Positions 1 through 8,013 of a stretch of 64,000 bases of DNA are shown piece after piece. A program made the translations under genes and the position numbers. Source of the stretch: Streptosporangium sp. NBC_01495 (lineage in GTDB: Bacteria; Actinomycetota; Actinomycetes; Streptosporangiales; Streptosporangiaceae). Where the stretch lies: assembly GCF_036250735.1 (NCBI RefSeq), contig NZ_CP109430.1, forward strand, positions 7,192,001 through 7,256,000. Reading direction: 5' to 3'. The notes under the pieces are model-generated. The model was not told the origin of the DNA. It did no database searches and saw nothing but the letters and a program-made list of their open reading frames with translations. The stretch's first letter is position 1. The number at the start of each line of letters is the position of its first letter.

Positions 1-24
1 GCGGCGGGGCCGGGGGCGGAGGGC

Positions 25-1809
25 TCAGACATCGTCGATCCCGTAGGTGTCGCGGGCGGCGTCCGGGGAGACGTAGCCCTCGGCGACATCGCGGCGGACG
101 AGCTCCGGGTCACGCTCGCGCGGATCGCCGTGCCCGCCGCCCCCGGCCGTCAGCAACATGACCCGATCCCCGACCTCCACCCTGGTCCGCTTGGTACTGA
201 CCCGGTGCTCGCGCTCGGTGCCGGGAAAGACCACCACCTGGTTGGGCTCCGGCTCCAGCCCGCCCTCCAGCGCCCACGGACGCGACCGCGTCTTCTTGAT
301 CACCGACAGGAACTCCCCCTCCGTGACGAAACGGATGTCCCTTCGCAGACCCACCCCACCCCGGAACCGCCCCGCACCCGCGGAGTCCTCCCGCATCTCC
401 ATCCGCTCGAAGAACATCCCCGTCCTCGCCTCCAGGACCTCGATCGGGGTGATGCGCCCCGTACTGCCCGAGACGTGGGTGGCGGCGTTCATACCGTCGT
501 GGGAGGGGGTGGCACCCCAGCCGACCGGGTCGTTGTTGCTGACCGCGAACATCTGCCCGGTCTCCGGATGGATCCCGACCATCATGAACCCCGGAACGTC
601 ACCCCCCGAGGAGGCGGGCAACCGGTCCGGCATGCCCTGCGCCAGCGCCTTCAGGATGAGCTCGACCGCGACGATGCCGGTCCAGAGGGTGAACGTCGGC
701 TGCGGGTAGACGGCGTGGAAGAGCGTGCCCGGCTCGGCCCGCACCTCCAGGGGAACGGTCGTGCCGAAGTTGGACGGCTCGTCGGGCGAGGTGAGCGCCT
801 TGAGGACGACCTTGCAGATCGCGATGGTCGCGCCGAACGGCATGTTGACGGGACCGGGCGTGGCGGGCGCGGAACCGGCGAAGTCGACGGTGAAGGTGCC
901 GTCGGCGACGGTGACGGTGACCTGCATGCGGACCGGGTCCTCGGTGACGCCGTCGTCGTCCAGCCAGTCGACCGCCGTCCACGAGCCCTGCGGCAGCTCG
1001 GCGAGGGCGGCACGGGTACGCGCCTCCCCGTCCTCGACCATTCGCCGGACCGCGGCGTCCACGGTCGGGCGGCCGAACTTCTCCAGGATCTCCAGGAACC
1101 GGCGCTCGCCGGTGCGCAGCGCGGCGACCTGCGCGTTCAGATCACCGATCACCAGATCCGGCATCCGCGAATTGAACCGGATCAACTCAATGATCTCCCG
1201 ATTCGGCACACCCCCCGAGAACACCTTCGTCCCCGGAAAGACAATCCCCTCCTGATGCATATCCGTAGAATCCAACACATACCCCGGATCCTTCGCCCCC
1301 AGATCCATCCAGTGAGCCCGCACACACAAAAAACCCACCAGATCCACACCCACGAACACCGGACAGAACAACGTCGCATCATAAGAATGCGCCGCGTTCC
1401 AATACGGATAATTCAACAACACCACATCACCCGGACACAGATTCTCCCGCCCCACATACTCCACACCCTTACGGAGTGAGAAGTCGTTGGCACCGAGGAA
1501 GAAGGTGAGCCCGGTCGCCTCGGCGATCAGCCGCAGGTCCGCGTCGTACATCGACATGCCGAAGTCGTGGACCTCGTAGATGACCGGGTTGAACGACGTG
1601 CGGATCAGCGTGGCCCGCATCTCCTCCGCCGCCGCGAGCAGGTAGCTGCGCACCACCTCGGCGGTCGCGCCGTCCAGCCGAGCACCGTCCGAGCGCTCCC
1701 CGTCCGAGCGCGCCCCGTCCGGCCGCGTGTCATCCGGCCGCGTGCCGTCCGAGCGCCCACCATCCGGCCGCCCGTCGTCCCGTCGCCCGTCGTCCAGCCG
1801 CTCCGTCAT
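25..1809 (-). CDS. hyuB: Hydantoinase B / oxoprolinase subunit B
   Basis: This 594-residue protein matches the HyuB (hydantoinase/oxoprolinase beta) family, which with HyuA performs ATP-dependent opening of cyclic amides such as hydantoins or 5-oxoproline in the cytoplasm. Family segments are visible, including NPVIYEVHDFGMSMYDAD near residues 75-92, GDVVLLNYPYWNAAHSYD near 127-144 and the C-terminal GGGGHGDPRERDP. The start ATG overlaps the hyuA stop by four bases (ATGA), so translation is probably coupled. Residues 4-48 are a low-complexity run of pentads of the RxDG type that is not part of the family fold. About 300 bp in the middle (1,150-1,470) use T/G-ending codons, unlike the C-ending codons on both sides. 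The exact substrate cannot be told from the sequence. Confidence 0.9.
   Translation of the reverse strand: MTERLDDGRRDDGRPDGGRSDGTRPDDTRPDGARSDGERSDGARLDGATAEVVRSYLLAAAEEMRATLIRTSFNPVIYEVHDFGMSMYDADLRLIAEATGLTFFLGANDFSLRKGVEYVGRENLCPGDVVLLNYPYWNAAHSYDATLFCPVFVGVDLVGFLCVRAHWMDLGAKDPGYVLDSTDMHQEGIVFPGTKVFSGGVPNREIIELIRFNSRMPDLVIGDLNAQVAALRTGERRFLEILEKFGRPTVDAAVRRMVEDGEARTRAALAELPQGSWTAVDWLDDDGVTEDPVRMQVTVTVADGTFTVDFAGSAPATPGPVNMPFGATIAICKVVLKALTSPDEPSNFGTTVPLEVRAEPGTLFHAVYPQPTFTLWTGIVAVELILKALAQGMPDRLPASSGGDVPGFMMVGIHPETGQMFAVSNNDPVGWGATPSHDGMNAATHVSGSTGRITPIEVLEARTGMFFERMEMREDSAGAGRFRGGVGLRRDIRFVTEGEFLSVIKKTRSRPWALEGGLEPEPNQVVVFPGTEREHRVSTKRTRVEVGDRVMLLTAGGGGHGDPRERDPELVRRDVAEGYVSPDAARDTYGIDDV
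1666..1800 (-). repeat. 15-bp minisatellite in the hyuB 5' end
   Basis: Nine imperfect 15-bp units encode pentads such as RPDGG, RSDGT, RPDGA and RSDGE. They form a charged, probably disordered N-terminal extension of HyuB. The repeat lies directly downstream of the ATGA-coupled start, so it appears to be translated. Confidence 0.8.
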
Positions 1810-3863
1810 GACGCCGCCTCCGCAAGCCGTACCAGCAGGTAGCCGTGCTCCTCGACCTCGACCCGCTGTCCCGAGGGGACCACGGTGGTCGAGGTGCCCT
1901 CGTCGACCAGGGCGGGCCCGTCGAACGCGTCACCGGGCTCCAGCAGCGCGCGGTCGTAGACGGCGAACGACGCCGTGGCGCGGGTGCCGAAGTCGTAGGC
2001 GTCCCTGCGGGCGAGCAGCGCCCGGCCCGCGTCGCCGTCACCCGGCGGGCGCACCGTCAGCTCGGGCCTGTCGGTACGGCCGACGCCGCGCACCCGCAGG
2101 TTGAGGATCTGCACCCGGTTGTCCATGGCGTGCCCGTACCGCGCCGCGTGGGTCTCCTCGAACGCCCGCCTGATCGCGTCGCGGTCGAGGTCGCGGCCCG
2201 CGGTGACGATGAGCGAGTGCTCCTGTCCCAGGTAGCGCAGCTCGAACTGGCGCTCAAGGACCATGCGCCCGGCCGGGACCCGCTGCGCCTCCAGGGAGGC
2301 GACCGCCTCGGCCTCGACGCCCTTGAACACCGTCTCCAGCCCGTCGAGGTCGGCGTCGTCCAGGGTGGCCATCACCGTGCGGGAGAAGTCGTCGACGATG
2401 TCGGCGCTGAGCATGCCCCAGGCGGAGAAGCCCGACGGCGCGAACGGCACGATGACCTCGCCGATGCCCATCTCCGCCGCGAGCAGCGGGGCGAGCAGCG
2501 GCCCGGCCCCGCCGAACGCGAGCAGCGAGAACCCGCGGGGGTCGTGTCCCCGCTCGACGGTGATCTGCCGGACCGCGCCGACGGTCCTGGCCAGCAGCAC
2601 GTCGAAGACGCCCGCCGCCGCGGCCTCCGGGCTGAGCCCGAGGGGCCCGGCCACCTGCTCGTCGAGCGCCGCGCGGGCGGCGTCGGCCCGCAGCTCCATG
2701 GTCCCGGACAGGAAACGGTCCGGGTCCACGTAGCCGAGGACGACCGCCGCGTCCGTGACGGTGGGACGGGTGCCGCCCCGGCCGTAACACACCGGGCCGG
2801 GGTCGGCACCCGCACTCTGCGGCCCCACCTTCAGCAATCCCCGCTCCAACCACGCGATCGAGCCCCCTCCGGCGCCGATCGTGCGGATGTCGTAGGTGGG
2901 GATCAGCAGCGGGAAGTGCTCCAGCTGCGCCTCGTAGGCGGCCACCGGGGACCCGTGCTCGATCACGCACGCGTCCAGCGAGGTACCGCCGATGTCGAAG
3001 GTCAGAAGGTCCCGGCGACCGAGGGCGGCGGCGATGTGCGCCGCGCCCACGATGCCGCCCGCCGGGCCCGACAGCACGGTGTGCGTCGGGGAGGTCTTGG
3101 CCACGGCCGACGTCATGGAACCGCCGCCGGACCGCATGATCAGGAATCGCCCGCCGAACCCGCGTTCGGCCAGGCCGCGCTCCAGCCGGTCCACGTACCT
3201 CTCGAAGATCGGCCGGATGTAGGCGTCGAGGACGGTCGTGCTGGTCCGCTCGTACTCGCGGTACTCCCTGACGATGTCGGTGGAGACCGAGACCGTCACC
3301 TCCGGGTACGCCTCGCGGATGATCCGGGCGGCCTCCCGCTCGTGGGAGGGGTCGAGGAAGGAGTGCAGGAAGCAGACGGCGATCGACACCACGCCCTGCT
3401 CCTCGACGAGGACGCGGGCGGCCTCCCTGACCCCGGCGGCGTCGAGCTCCTCGACCACCCGGCCCCGGTGGTCGAGCCGCCCCCGCACCCCGGCGGTGTG
3501 GCGTCGCAGTACGAGGCTCTGGGGCCGCTCGTACTGGAAGTCGTACATGCGGTCGGCGGGCACGTTGCCCCTGCCGATCAGGAAGATGTCGCGGAAGCCG
3601 TCGTTGGTAATGATCCCGGTGGGCTCGCCGCGCCGCTCCAGGACGGCGTTGAGGCCGAGGGTGGTGCCGTGGATGAACAGCTCCACCTCCGACAGGTCGG
3701 TGCCGAGCGCGGTGACCGCGTCGAGCACGCCCTCCCAGGGGCGGGCCGGGGTGGTCGAGGCCTTCCTGAAACGCACCTCGTGGGTACGCGTGTCCAGCTC
3801 CATCGCGTCGACGAAGGTGCCGCCGATGTCGACGGCCAGCCGGATGTGCTTGGGGTCGGGCAT
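1806..3863 (-). CDS. hyuA: Hydantoinase A / oxoprolinase subunit A
   Basis: A 685-residue HyuA-family protein. This is the ATP-using subunit, with an actin/acetokinase-like fold, that works with HyuB on cyclic amide substrates. The phosphate-binding motif DIGGTF lies at residues 12-17, the family motif HGTTLGLNA near 65-73 and a second DIGGTS motif near 280. The ATG at 3863 is preferred over an upstream start because AAAGGTGA sits just in front and the frame upstream belongs to the ATPase gene. The gap to the fused ATPase gene is 8 bp and the overlap with hyuB is 4 bp, so all belong to one operon. Hydantoin, carbamoyl-cyclic or 5-oxoproline substrates are all possible. Confidence 0.92.
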   Translation of the reverse strand: MPDPKHIRLAVDIGGTFVDAMELDTRTHEVRFRKASTTPARPWEGVLDAVTALGTDLSEVELFIHGTTLGLNAVLERRGEPTGIITNDGFRDIFLIGRGNVPADRMYDFQYERPQSLVLRRHTAGVRGRLDHRGRVVEELDAAGVREAARVLVEEQGVVSIAVCFLHSFLDPSHEREAARIIREAYPEVTVSVSTDIVREYREYERTSTTVLDAYIRPIFERYVDRLERGLAERGFGGRFLIMRSGGGSMTSAVAKTSPTHTVLSGPAGGIVGAAHIAAALGRRDLLTFDIGGTSLDACVIEHGSPVAAYEAQLEHFPLLIPTYDIRTIGAGGGSIAWLERGLLKVGPQSAGADPGPVCYGRGGTRPTVTDAAVVLGYVDPDRFLSGTMELRADAARAALDEQVAGPLGLSPEAAAAGVFDVLLARTVGAVRQITVERGHDPRGFSLLAFGGAGPLLAPLLAAEMGIGEVIVPFAPSGFSAWGMLSADIVDDFSRTVMATLDDADLDGLETVFKGVEAEAVASLEAQRVPAGRMVLERQFELRYLGQEHSLIVTAGRDLDRDAIRRAFEETHAARYGHAMDNRVQILNLRVRGVGRTDRPELTVRPPGDGDAGRALLARRDAYDFGTRATASFAVYDRALLEPGDAFDGPALVDEGTSTTVVPSGQRVEVEEHGYLLVRLAEAAS

Positions 3864-3871
3864 TGCGGGTG

Positions 3872-6010
3872 TCACCTTTCGATCAGCGCGGGGATCTCGG
3901 CGACGCGACGGCAGGCGACCAGGCTCGCGTCGTACGGGCGGAGTTCCTGCTCCCGTTCCCGGCACTCGTCGGTCGCGAAGGGACAGCGCGGCGCGAGGGC
4001 ACAGCCCGCGGCGGCGTCCGCCTCCTCCAGATCCTTGGTCAGTTCGACCCGGGGTCCGCCGTACCGGGCGCCGAGACTCGGGGCACCGGCCAGCAGCGCC
4101 CGGGTGTAGGGGTGCAGGGGATTGCCGAAGACCTCTTCCACCGGCCCCTCCTCGACGACCCGCCCCAGGTAGAGGACCACGACGCGGTCGCAGAACCCCC
4201 GGACGACGGCCAGGTCGTGGGAGATGAGGACCGTGCCGCGTGAGCGGTCGCCGCTCACCTCGGCGATCACCTTCAGGATCTGCGCCTGCACGGTGACGTC
4301 GAGCGCCGAGGTCGGCTCGTCGAAGACGATCAGGTCGGGATCGCCGACGAGCGCGCGGGCGATGCCGACGCGCTGCGCCTGCCCGCCGGACAGCTCGTGC
4401 GGGCGCCGCCCGAGGATCGACGGGTCCAGCTCCATGCGCTCCAGGACTCGGGCGACGCGCGACGCGCGCTCCGAGGCGGGCACCCCGGCTGCGCGCAGCG
4501 GCTCGCCGATCGCGTCCTCCACGGTCCGCCGGGGGCTGAGCGACCCCACGGGGTCCTGGAAGACCAGCTGGGCCCGGGTACGCAGGCGGCGCAGTTCCCG
4601 GCCGCGCAGCCCGGAGAGGATCCGCCCGGCCACCTCGACCTTCCCCCGGGAGGGCGGTACCAGCCCGAGCATCAGCCTGGCCAGCGTGCTCTTGCCGCAG
4701 CCGCTCTCCCCGACGACGCCGAGGGTCTCGCCCGCGGCGACGCTGAGGCTGACGCCGCGCAGGGCGTGGTGGCCCCCGCCGCCAAAGCGGGCACCGTAGA
4801 CGACATGCGCGTCCTCGACGCGCAGCACCTCTCCGCCCGTCCTCGCGCCGGAGCCCGTCTCCTCAGCGGAGCCCGTCCCCGTTTCAGAACCCGTCCTCTC
4901 GCCAGAACCCGTCCCCGTTCCAGAACCCGCCCCCGCGCCGGAGCCCGTCCTCCCTCCGGAGCCCACCCCTGCGCCGGACGAGAGGGCCGTACGGGCGGGC
5001 GGCTCCGCGAACGGCCGAGGAGGCGGGCCGGCGAGACCGGTGAGATCGGTGAGGGGCCCGGAGCGGGGGTGGAAGCAGGCGACGCTCCAGTCCGAGGCCA
5101 GGGCCCCGGCGCGCGGGAGCTCCGTCGTGCACAGCTCCGTCGCGTGCGCGCAGCGCGGCGCGAACGGGCAGGAGGACGGCGCCTCCGCGAGCAGCGGCAT
5201 CACGCCGGGGGTGGCGGTCACCGGGCGCCCGTCGATGTCGGGCACCGAGCGCAGCAGCGCCCGCGTGTAGGGGTGGGCGGGCTCGTCGAGCACCTGCGGC
5301 CCGGGGCCGCTCTCCACCACCGTCCCGGCGTAGAGCACCACGACGCGGTCGCAGACCTCCGCGATGGAGGCGAGGTCGTGGGAGATCAGCAGGACGCCGC
5401 ACCGCTCGGCGTTCGCGGCGAGCCGGAAGCGGCCGAGGATCTCCCTGGTGAGGGTCACGTCCAGCCCGGTGGTGGGCTCGTCGGCGATCAGCAGGCCGGG
5501 GGCGCACCCGGTGGCCAGCGAGATCATGACGCGCTGCGCCATACCGCCGGAGAGCTCGTGCGGGTAGGCGTCCAGGCGGCGCCTCGGGCTGCGGATGCCG
5601 ACCGACTCGAACAACTCGGCGGCGACCTCCCTGGCGGGGGCGGGGGCCAGCGCCCGGTGGGTGACCAGCCGGTCGACGAGCTGGCGGCCGACGGTCCTGG
5701 TGGGGCTGAGTGCGCCGCGCGGGTTCTGGAAGCAGATCGCGGCGCCGTGCCCCCGGAAGGACTCCAGCTCGGCGGCGCCCATCGTCAGCACGTCGGCGCC
5801 GTCGAACAGGACCCGTCCGGTCGTACGGGAGCCGCCGGGCGGCAGGCCCACGATCGAGCGGGCCACCATGCTCTTGCCGCCACCGCTCTCGCCGACCAGG
5901 CCGACCACCTCGCCGGGCTCGACGCTCAGGTTCACCCCGCTCAGCGCGGCGACCCGGCGTCCGGGGCGGTGGATCACGACGGAGAGGTCCTCGATCGACA
6001 GGAGTGTCAT
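3872..6010 (-). CDS. Fused double ATPase of a peptide/nickel-type ABC importer (DppD-DppF fusion)
   Basis: One 712-residue chain carries two complete ABC ATPase domains that are usually separate subunits. Domain 1 has Walker A GESGGGKS at 40-47, signature LSGGMAQR at 153-160 and Walker B LLIADEP at 173-179. Domain 2 has Walker A GESGCGKS at 434-441, followed by LSGGQAQR. Each domain ends in the Cys-rich oligopeptide-permease tail (CPFAPRC near 281; CALAPRCPF near the C terminus). The domains are joined by a Gly/Ser/Thr/Glu repeat linker, about residues 345-393. It powers import through the adjacent permeases, 6 bp downstream of the permease gene. Such fusions are known in actinobacteria, but the long repetitive linker is unusual. 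Confidence 0.93.
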   Translation of the reverse strand: MTLLSIEDLSVVIHRPGRRVAALSGVNLSVEPGEVVGLVGESGGGKSMVARSIVGLPPGGSRTTGRVLFDGADVLTMGAAELESFRGHGAAICFQNPRGALSPTRTVGRQLVDRLVTHRALAPAPAREVAAELFESVGIRSPRRRLDAYPHELSGGMAQRVMISLATGCAPGLLIADEPTTGLDVTLTREILGRFRLAANAERCGVLLISHDLASIAEVCDRVVVLYAGTVVESGPGPQVLDEPAHPYTRALLRSVPDIDGRPVTATPGVMPLLAEAPSSCPFAPRCAHATELCTTELPRAGALASDWSVACFHPRSGPLTDLTGLAGPPPRPFAEPPARTALSSGAGVGSGGRTGSGAGAGSGTGTGSGERTGSETGTGSAEETGSGARTGGEVLRVEDAHVVYGARFGGGGHHALRGVSLSVAAGETLGVVGESGCGKSTLARLMLGLVPPSRGKVEVAGRILSGLRGRELRRLRTRAQLVFQDPVGSLSPRRTVEDAIGEPLRAAGVPASERASRVARVLERMELDPSILGRRPHELSGGQAQRVGIARALVGDPDLIVFDEPTSALDVTVQAQILKVIAEVSGDRSRGTVLISHDLAVVRGFCDRVVVLYLGRVVEEGPVEEVFGNPLHPYTRALLAGAPSLGARYGGPRVELTKDLEEADAAAGCALAPRCPFATDECREREQELRPYDASLVACRRVAEIPALIER

Positions 6011-6016
6011 CGTCCG

Positions 6017-7000
6017 TCACCTCCTCGTGGAGTCGGCGCGTTCCTGCAGGCCCTCACCGAGGAGGCTGAAGCCCAGGACGCAGATCAGCAGGAAGAGACC
6101 GGGCGGTACCGAGGTCCACCACCGGCCGGCGACGACGTCGCCGGTACCGAGGCTGATCATGGCTCCCCACTCGGCGGTGGGCACCGGCACGCCGAGCCCG
6201 AGGAAGGACAGCCCGGCCAGCGTGAGCATCGCCCAGCCGCAGTTCAGCGGGGCGATGACGCGCACCGGCGTCAGGCTGTTGGGCAGGACGTGCCGCCAGA
6301 GCACCCCCCAGAAGGAGGAGCCGGAGACGCGGGACGCCTCCACGAAGGGCAGTTCCCTGATGGAGCGCACCTCGGCCCGCACCAGCCGGGCGTACGCGGG
6401 CGCGTTCACCAGGGCGATAACCGCGACCAGGTTGGCGGTCCCGCCGCCGAGCAGCGCGGCCACCGCGAGGGCCAGGATGAAGGTGGGGAACGCCTGGAAG
6501 ACGTCGAGCACCCGCATCAGCACGTCGTCCGGCCAGCCGCCCCGGTATCCGGCGACCAGGCCGACGAGGCTGCCCGCGACCACGGCCAGGGCGACCGCGG
6601 CGACCGCGATGCCGACGTCGAGCCTGGCGGCGTGCAGGACACGGCTCCACACGTCCATGCCGTTGAGGTCGGTGCCCAGCGGGTGGGCACCGCCCGGCGG
6701 CGCGAGGGACGCGAGGGGGTCGATCTCCTCGGGACCCCACGCGCTCAGCAGCGGCGCGAACACGACCGCCACGGCGACCAGCACCAGGACGGCGGATCCG
6801 GCCCCGATCAGGGACGACGCGAAACGGCGGTCCCCACCGGCCTCCCGGACGCGCACCGTCTTCGGGGTACGCGCGGGCTCCGGGGCACGCGCCTCGCCGG
6901 GCTTCCGTACGCGTCCGGTGTCGGCCTCGGACGCGCCTCCGGCTCCGGCCTCGGAGGCGCGTTCGGCTCCGGCCTCGGGAGCGCGTTCGGCGTCGGGCAT
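6017..7000 (-). CDS. Peptide/nickel-type ABC transporter permease (DppC-like)
   Basis: A 327-residue inner-membrane permease. It has a DppC-type N-terminal transmembrane helix (about 62-84) and the segment HPLGTDLNGMDVWSR that is typical of DppC. The cytoplasmic EAA loop EASRVSGSSFWGVLWRHVLPN contacts the ATPase. The first 55 residues form a low-complexity Ala/Glu/Gly/Arg extension with repeats of the type EAGAERASEAG. The ATG at 7000 shares one base with the preceding stop (TGATG), indicating coupled translation. It pairs with the adjacent DppB-like permease. Confidence 0.92.
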   Translation of the reverse strand: MPDAERAPEAGAERASEAGAGGASEADTGRVRKPGEARAPEPARTPKTVRVREAGGDRRFASSLIGAGSAVLVLVAVAVVFAPLLSAWGPEEIDPLASLAPPGGAHPLGTDLNGMDVWSRVLHAARLDVGIAVAAVALAVVAGSLVGLVAGYRGGWPDDVLMRVLDVFQAFPTFILALAVAALLGGGTANLVAVIALVNAPAYARLVRAEVRSIRELPFVEASRVSGSSFWGVLWRHVLPNSLTPVRVIAPLNCGWAMLTLAGLSFLGLGVPVPTAEWGAMISLGTGDVVAGRWWTSVPPGLFLLICVLGFSLLGEGLQERADSTRR

Positions 7001-8010
7001 CAGATCCTCACTCTCGGGTCGAGGACCGCGTGCACGACGTCGGCGATGAGGAACACCACCACGTAGAACAGCGCGATCACGAGCACCGACGCCTGCACCA
7101 CCGGGTAGTCCCGGTAGAGCAGGCCGCGCAGCGCCCACTGCCCGAAGCCCTGCCAGGAGAAGACGTACTCCACGAGAACGGTCGAGCCGATGGAGAAGCC
7201 GAACACAAGGGCGGCCAGCGCGGGAAGCCGCACCAGCGCGGCCCGTACCAGGTAGCCGCGGAGCAGCAGCCGGTCCCCGAGCCCGTGCGCGGCGGCGGCC
7301 GCGTATGCCTCGGAGGCCAGCACCTCCAGCGCGGAGGCCCGGACGCTGCGCAGCAGCGGCGCGACGATGACGATCACCAGCGTGGCCACCGGCAGCACGA
7401 GGTGCTCCAGCGCGGAGACGAACGCGGGGCCGTTCGCCGTCAGCGCCGCGTCGAGCAGGTCGGCACCGGTGATCAGGCTGAGATCGGTGTCCGGGTCCAC
7501 CCGGCCGCTGGGCGCCGGGGCCCAGCCCAGGACGCTGTAGCCGACGAGGACCAGCACCAGGCCGAGCCAGAACTCCGGCACCGAGTTGCCGACGAGCGCC
7601 GCGACGCGGACGGTGTGGTCACCGAACCGGCCCGCGTTCCGCGCCGACCAGATGCCGAGCACCGTGGCCAGCACCAGCGCCACGGCCAGTGCGATCACCA
7701 CGAGCTCCACGGTCGGCCCGACGCGCACGGCCATCTCGGAGCCCACGGAGGCACCGCTCTGGATGGAGGTGCCGAAGTCACCGGTGAACAGTCCCCCGAC
7801 GTAGTCGAGGAACTGCCGCCACAGGGGCTGGTCCAGCCCGAACCTGGCCCGCGCGGCGGCGGCGTCGGCCTCCGTGGCGTTGGGGCCGAGGATGGTACGG
7901 ATCGGGTCGCCCGGCAGGACCCTGACGAGGAGGAAGGTCAGGACGACCACCCCGAGGAGCACCGGGACGAGCTGGAGCAGCCGTCTGAGGAGGAACCGGA
8001 GGATGCGCAT
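7000..8010 (-). CDS. Peptide/nickel-type ABC transporter permease (DppB-like)
   Basis: A 336-residue membrane permease of the DppB family. It opens with a transmembrane helix (about 10-29) followed by the family motif RVLPGDP and the conserved periplasmic-side segment TGDFGTS. Several further hydrophobic helices and a C-terminal DPRVRI, the usual end of DppB proteins, follow. Its start lies 3 bp after the lipoprotein gene and its stop overlaps the next permease start, so it is an internal gene of the operon. Confidence 0.93.
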   Translation of the reverse strand: MRILRFLLRRLLQLVPVLLGVVVLTFLLVRVLPGDPIRTILGPNATEADAAAARARFGLDQPLWRQFLDYVGGLFTGDFGTSIQSGASVGSEMAVRVGPTVELVVIALAVALVLATVLGIWSARNAGRFGDHTVRVAALVGNSVPEFWLGLVLVLVGYSVLGWAPAPSGRVDPDTDLSLITGADLLDAALTANGPAFVSALEHLVLPVATLVIVIVAPLLRSVRASALEVLASEAYAAAAAHGLGDRLLLRGYLVRAALVRLPALAALVFGFSIGSTVLVEYVFSWQGFGQWALRGLLYRDYPVVQASVLVIALFYVVVFLIADVVHAVLDPRVRI

Positions 8011-8013
8011 GGA

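Noticed and set aside
1845..4109. Long plus-strand open frame opposite hyuA
   Set aside because: It is low-complexity Arg/Gly/Asp-rich sequence with no family match, opposite a clear hydantoinase gene.
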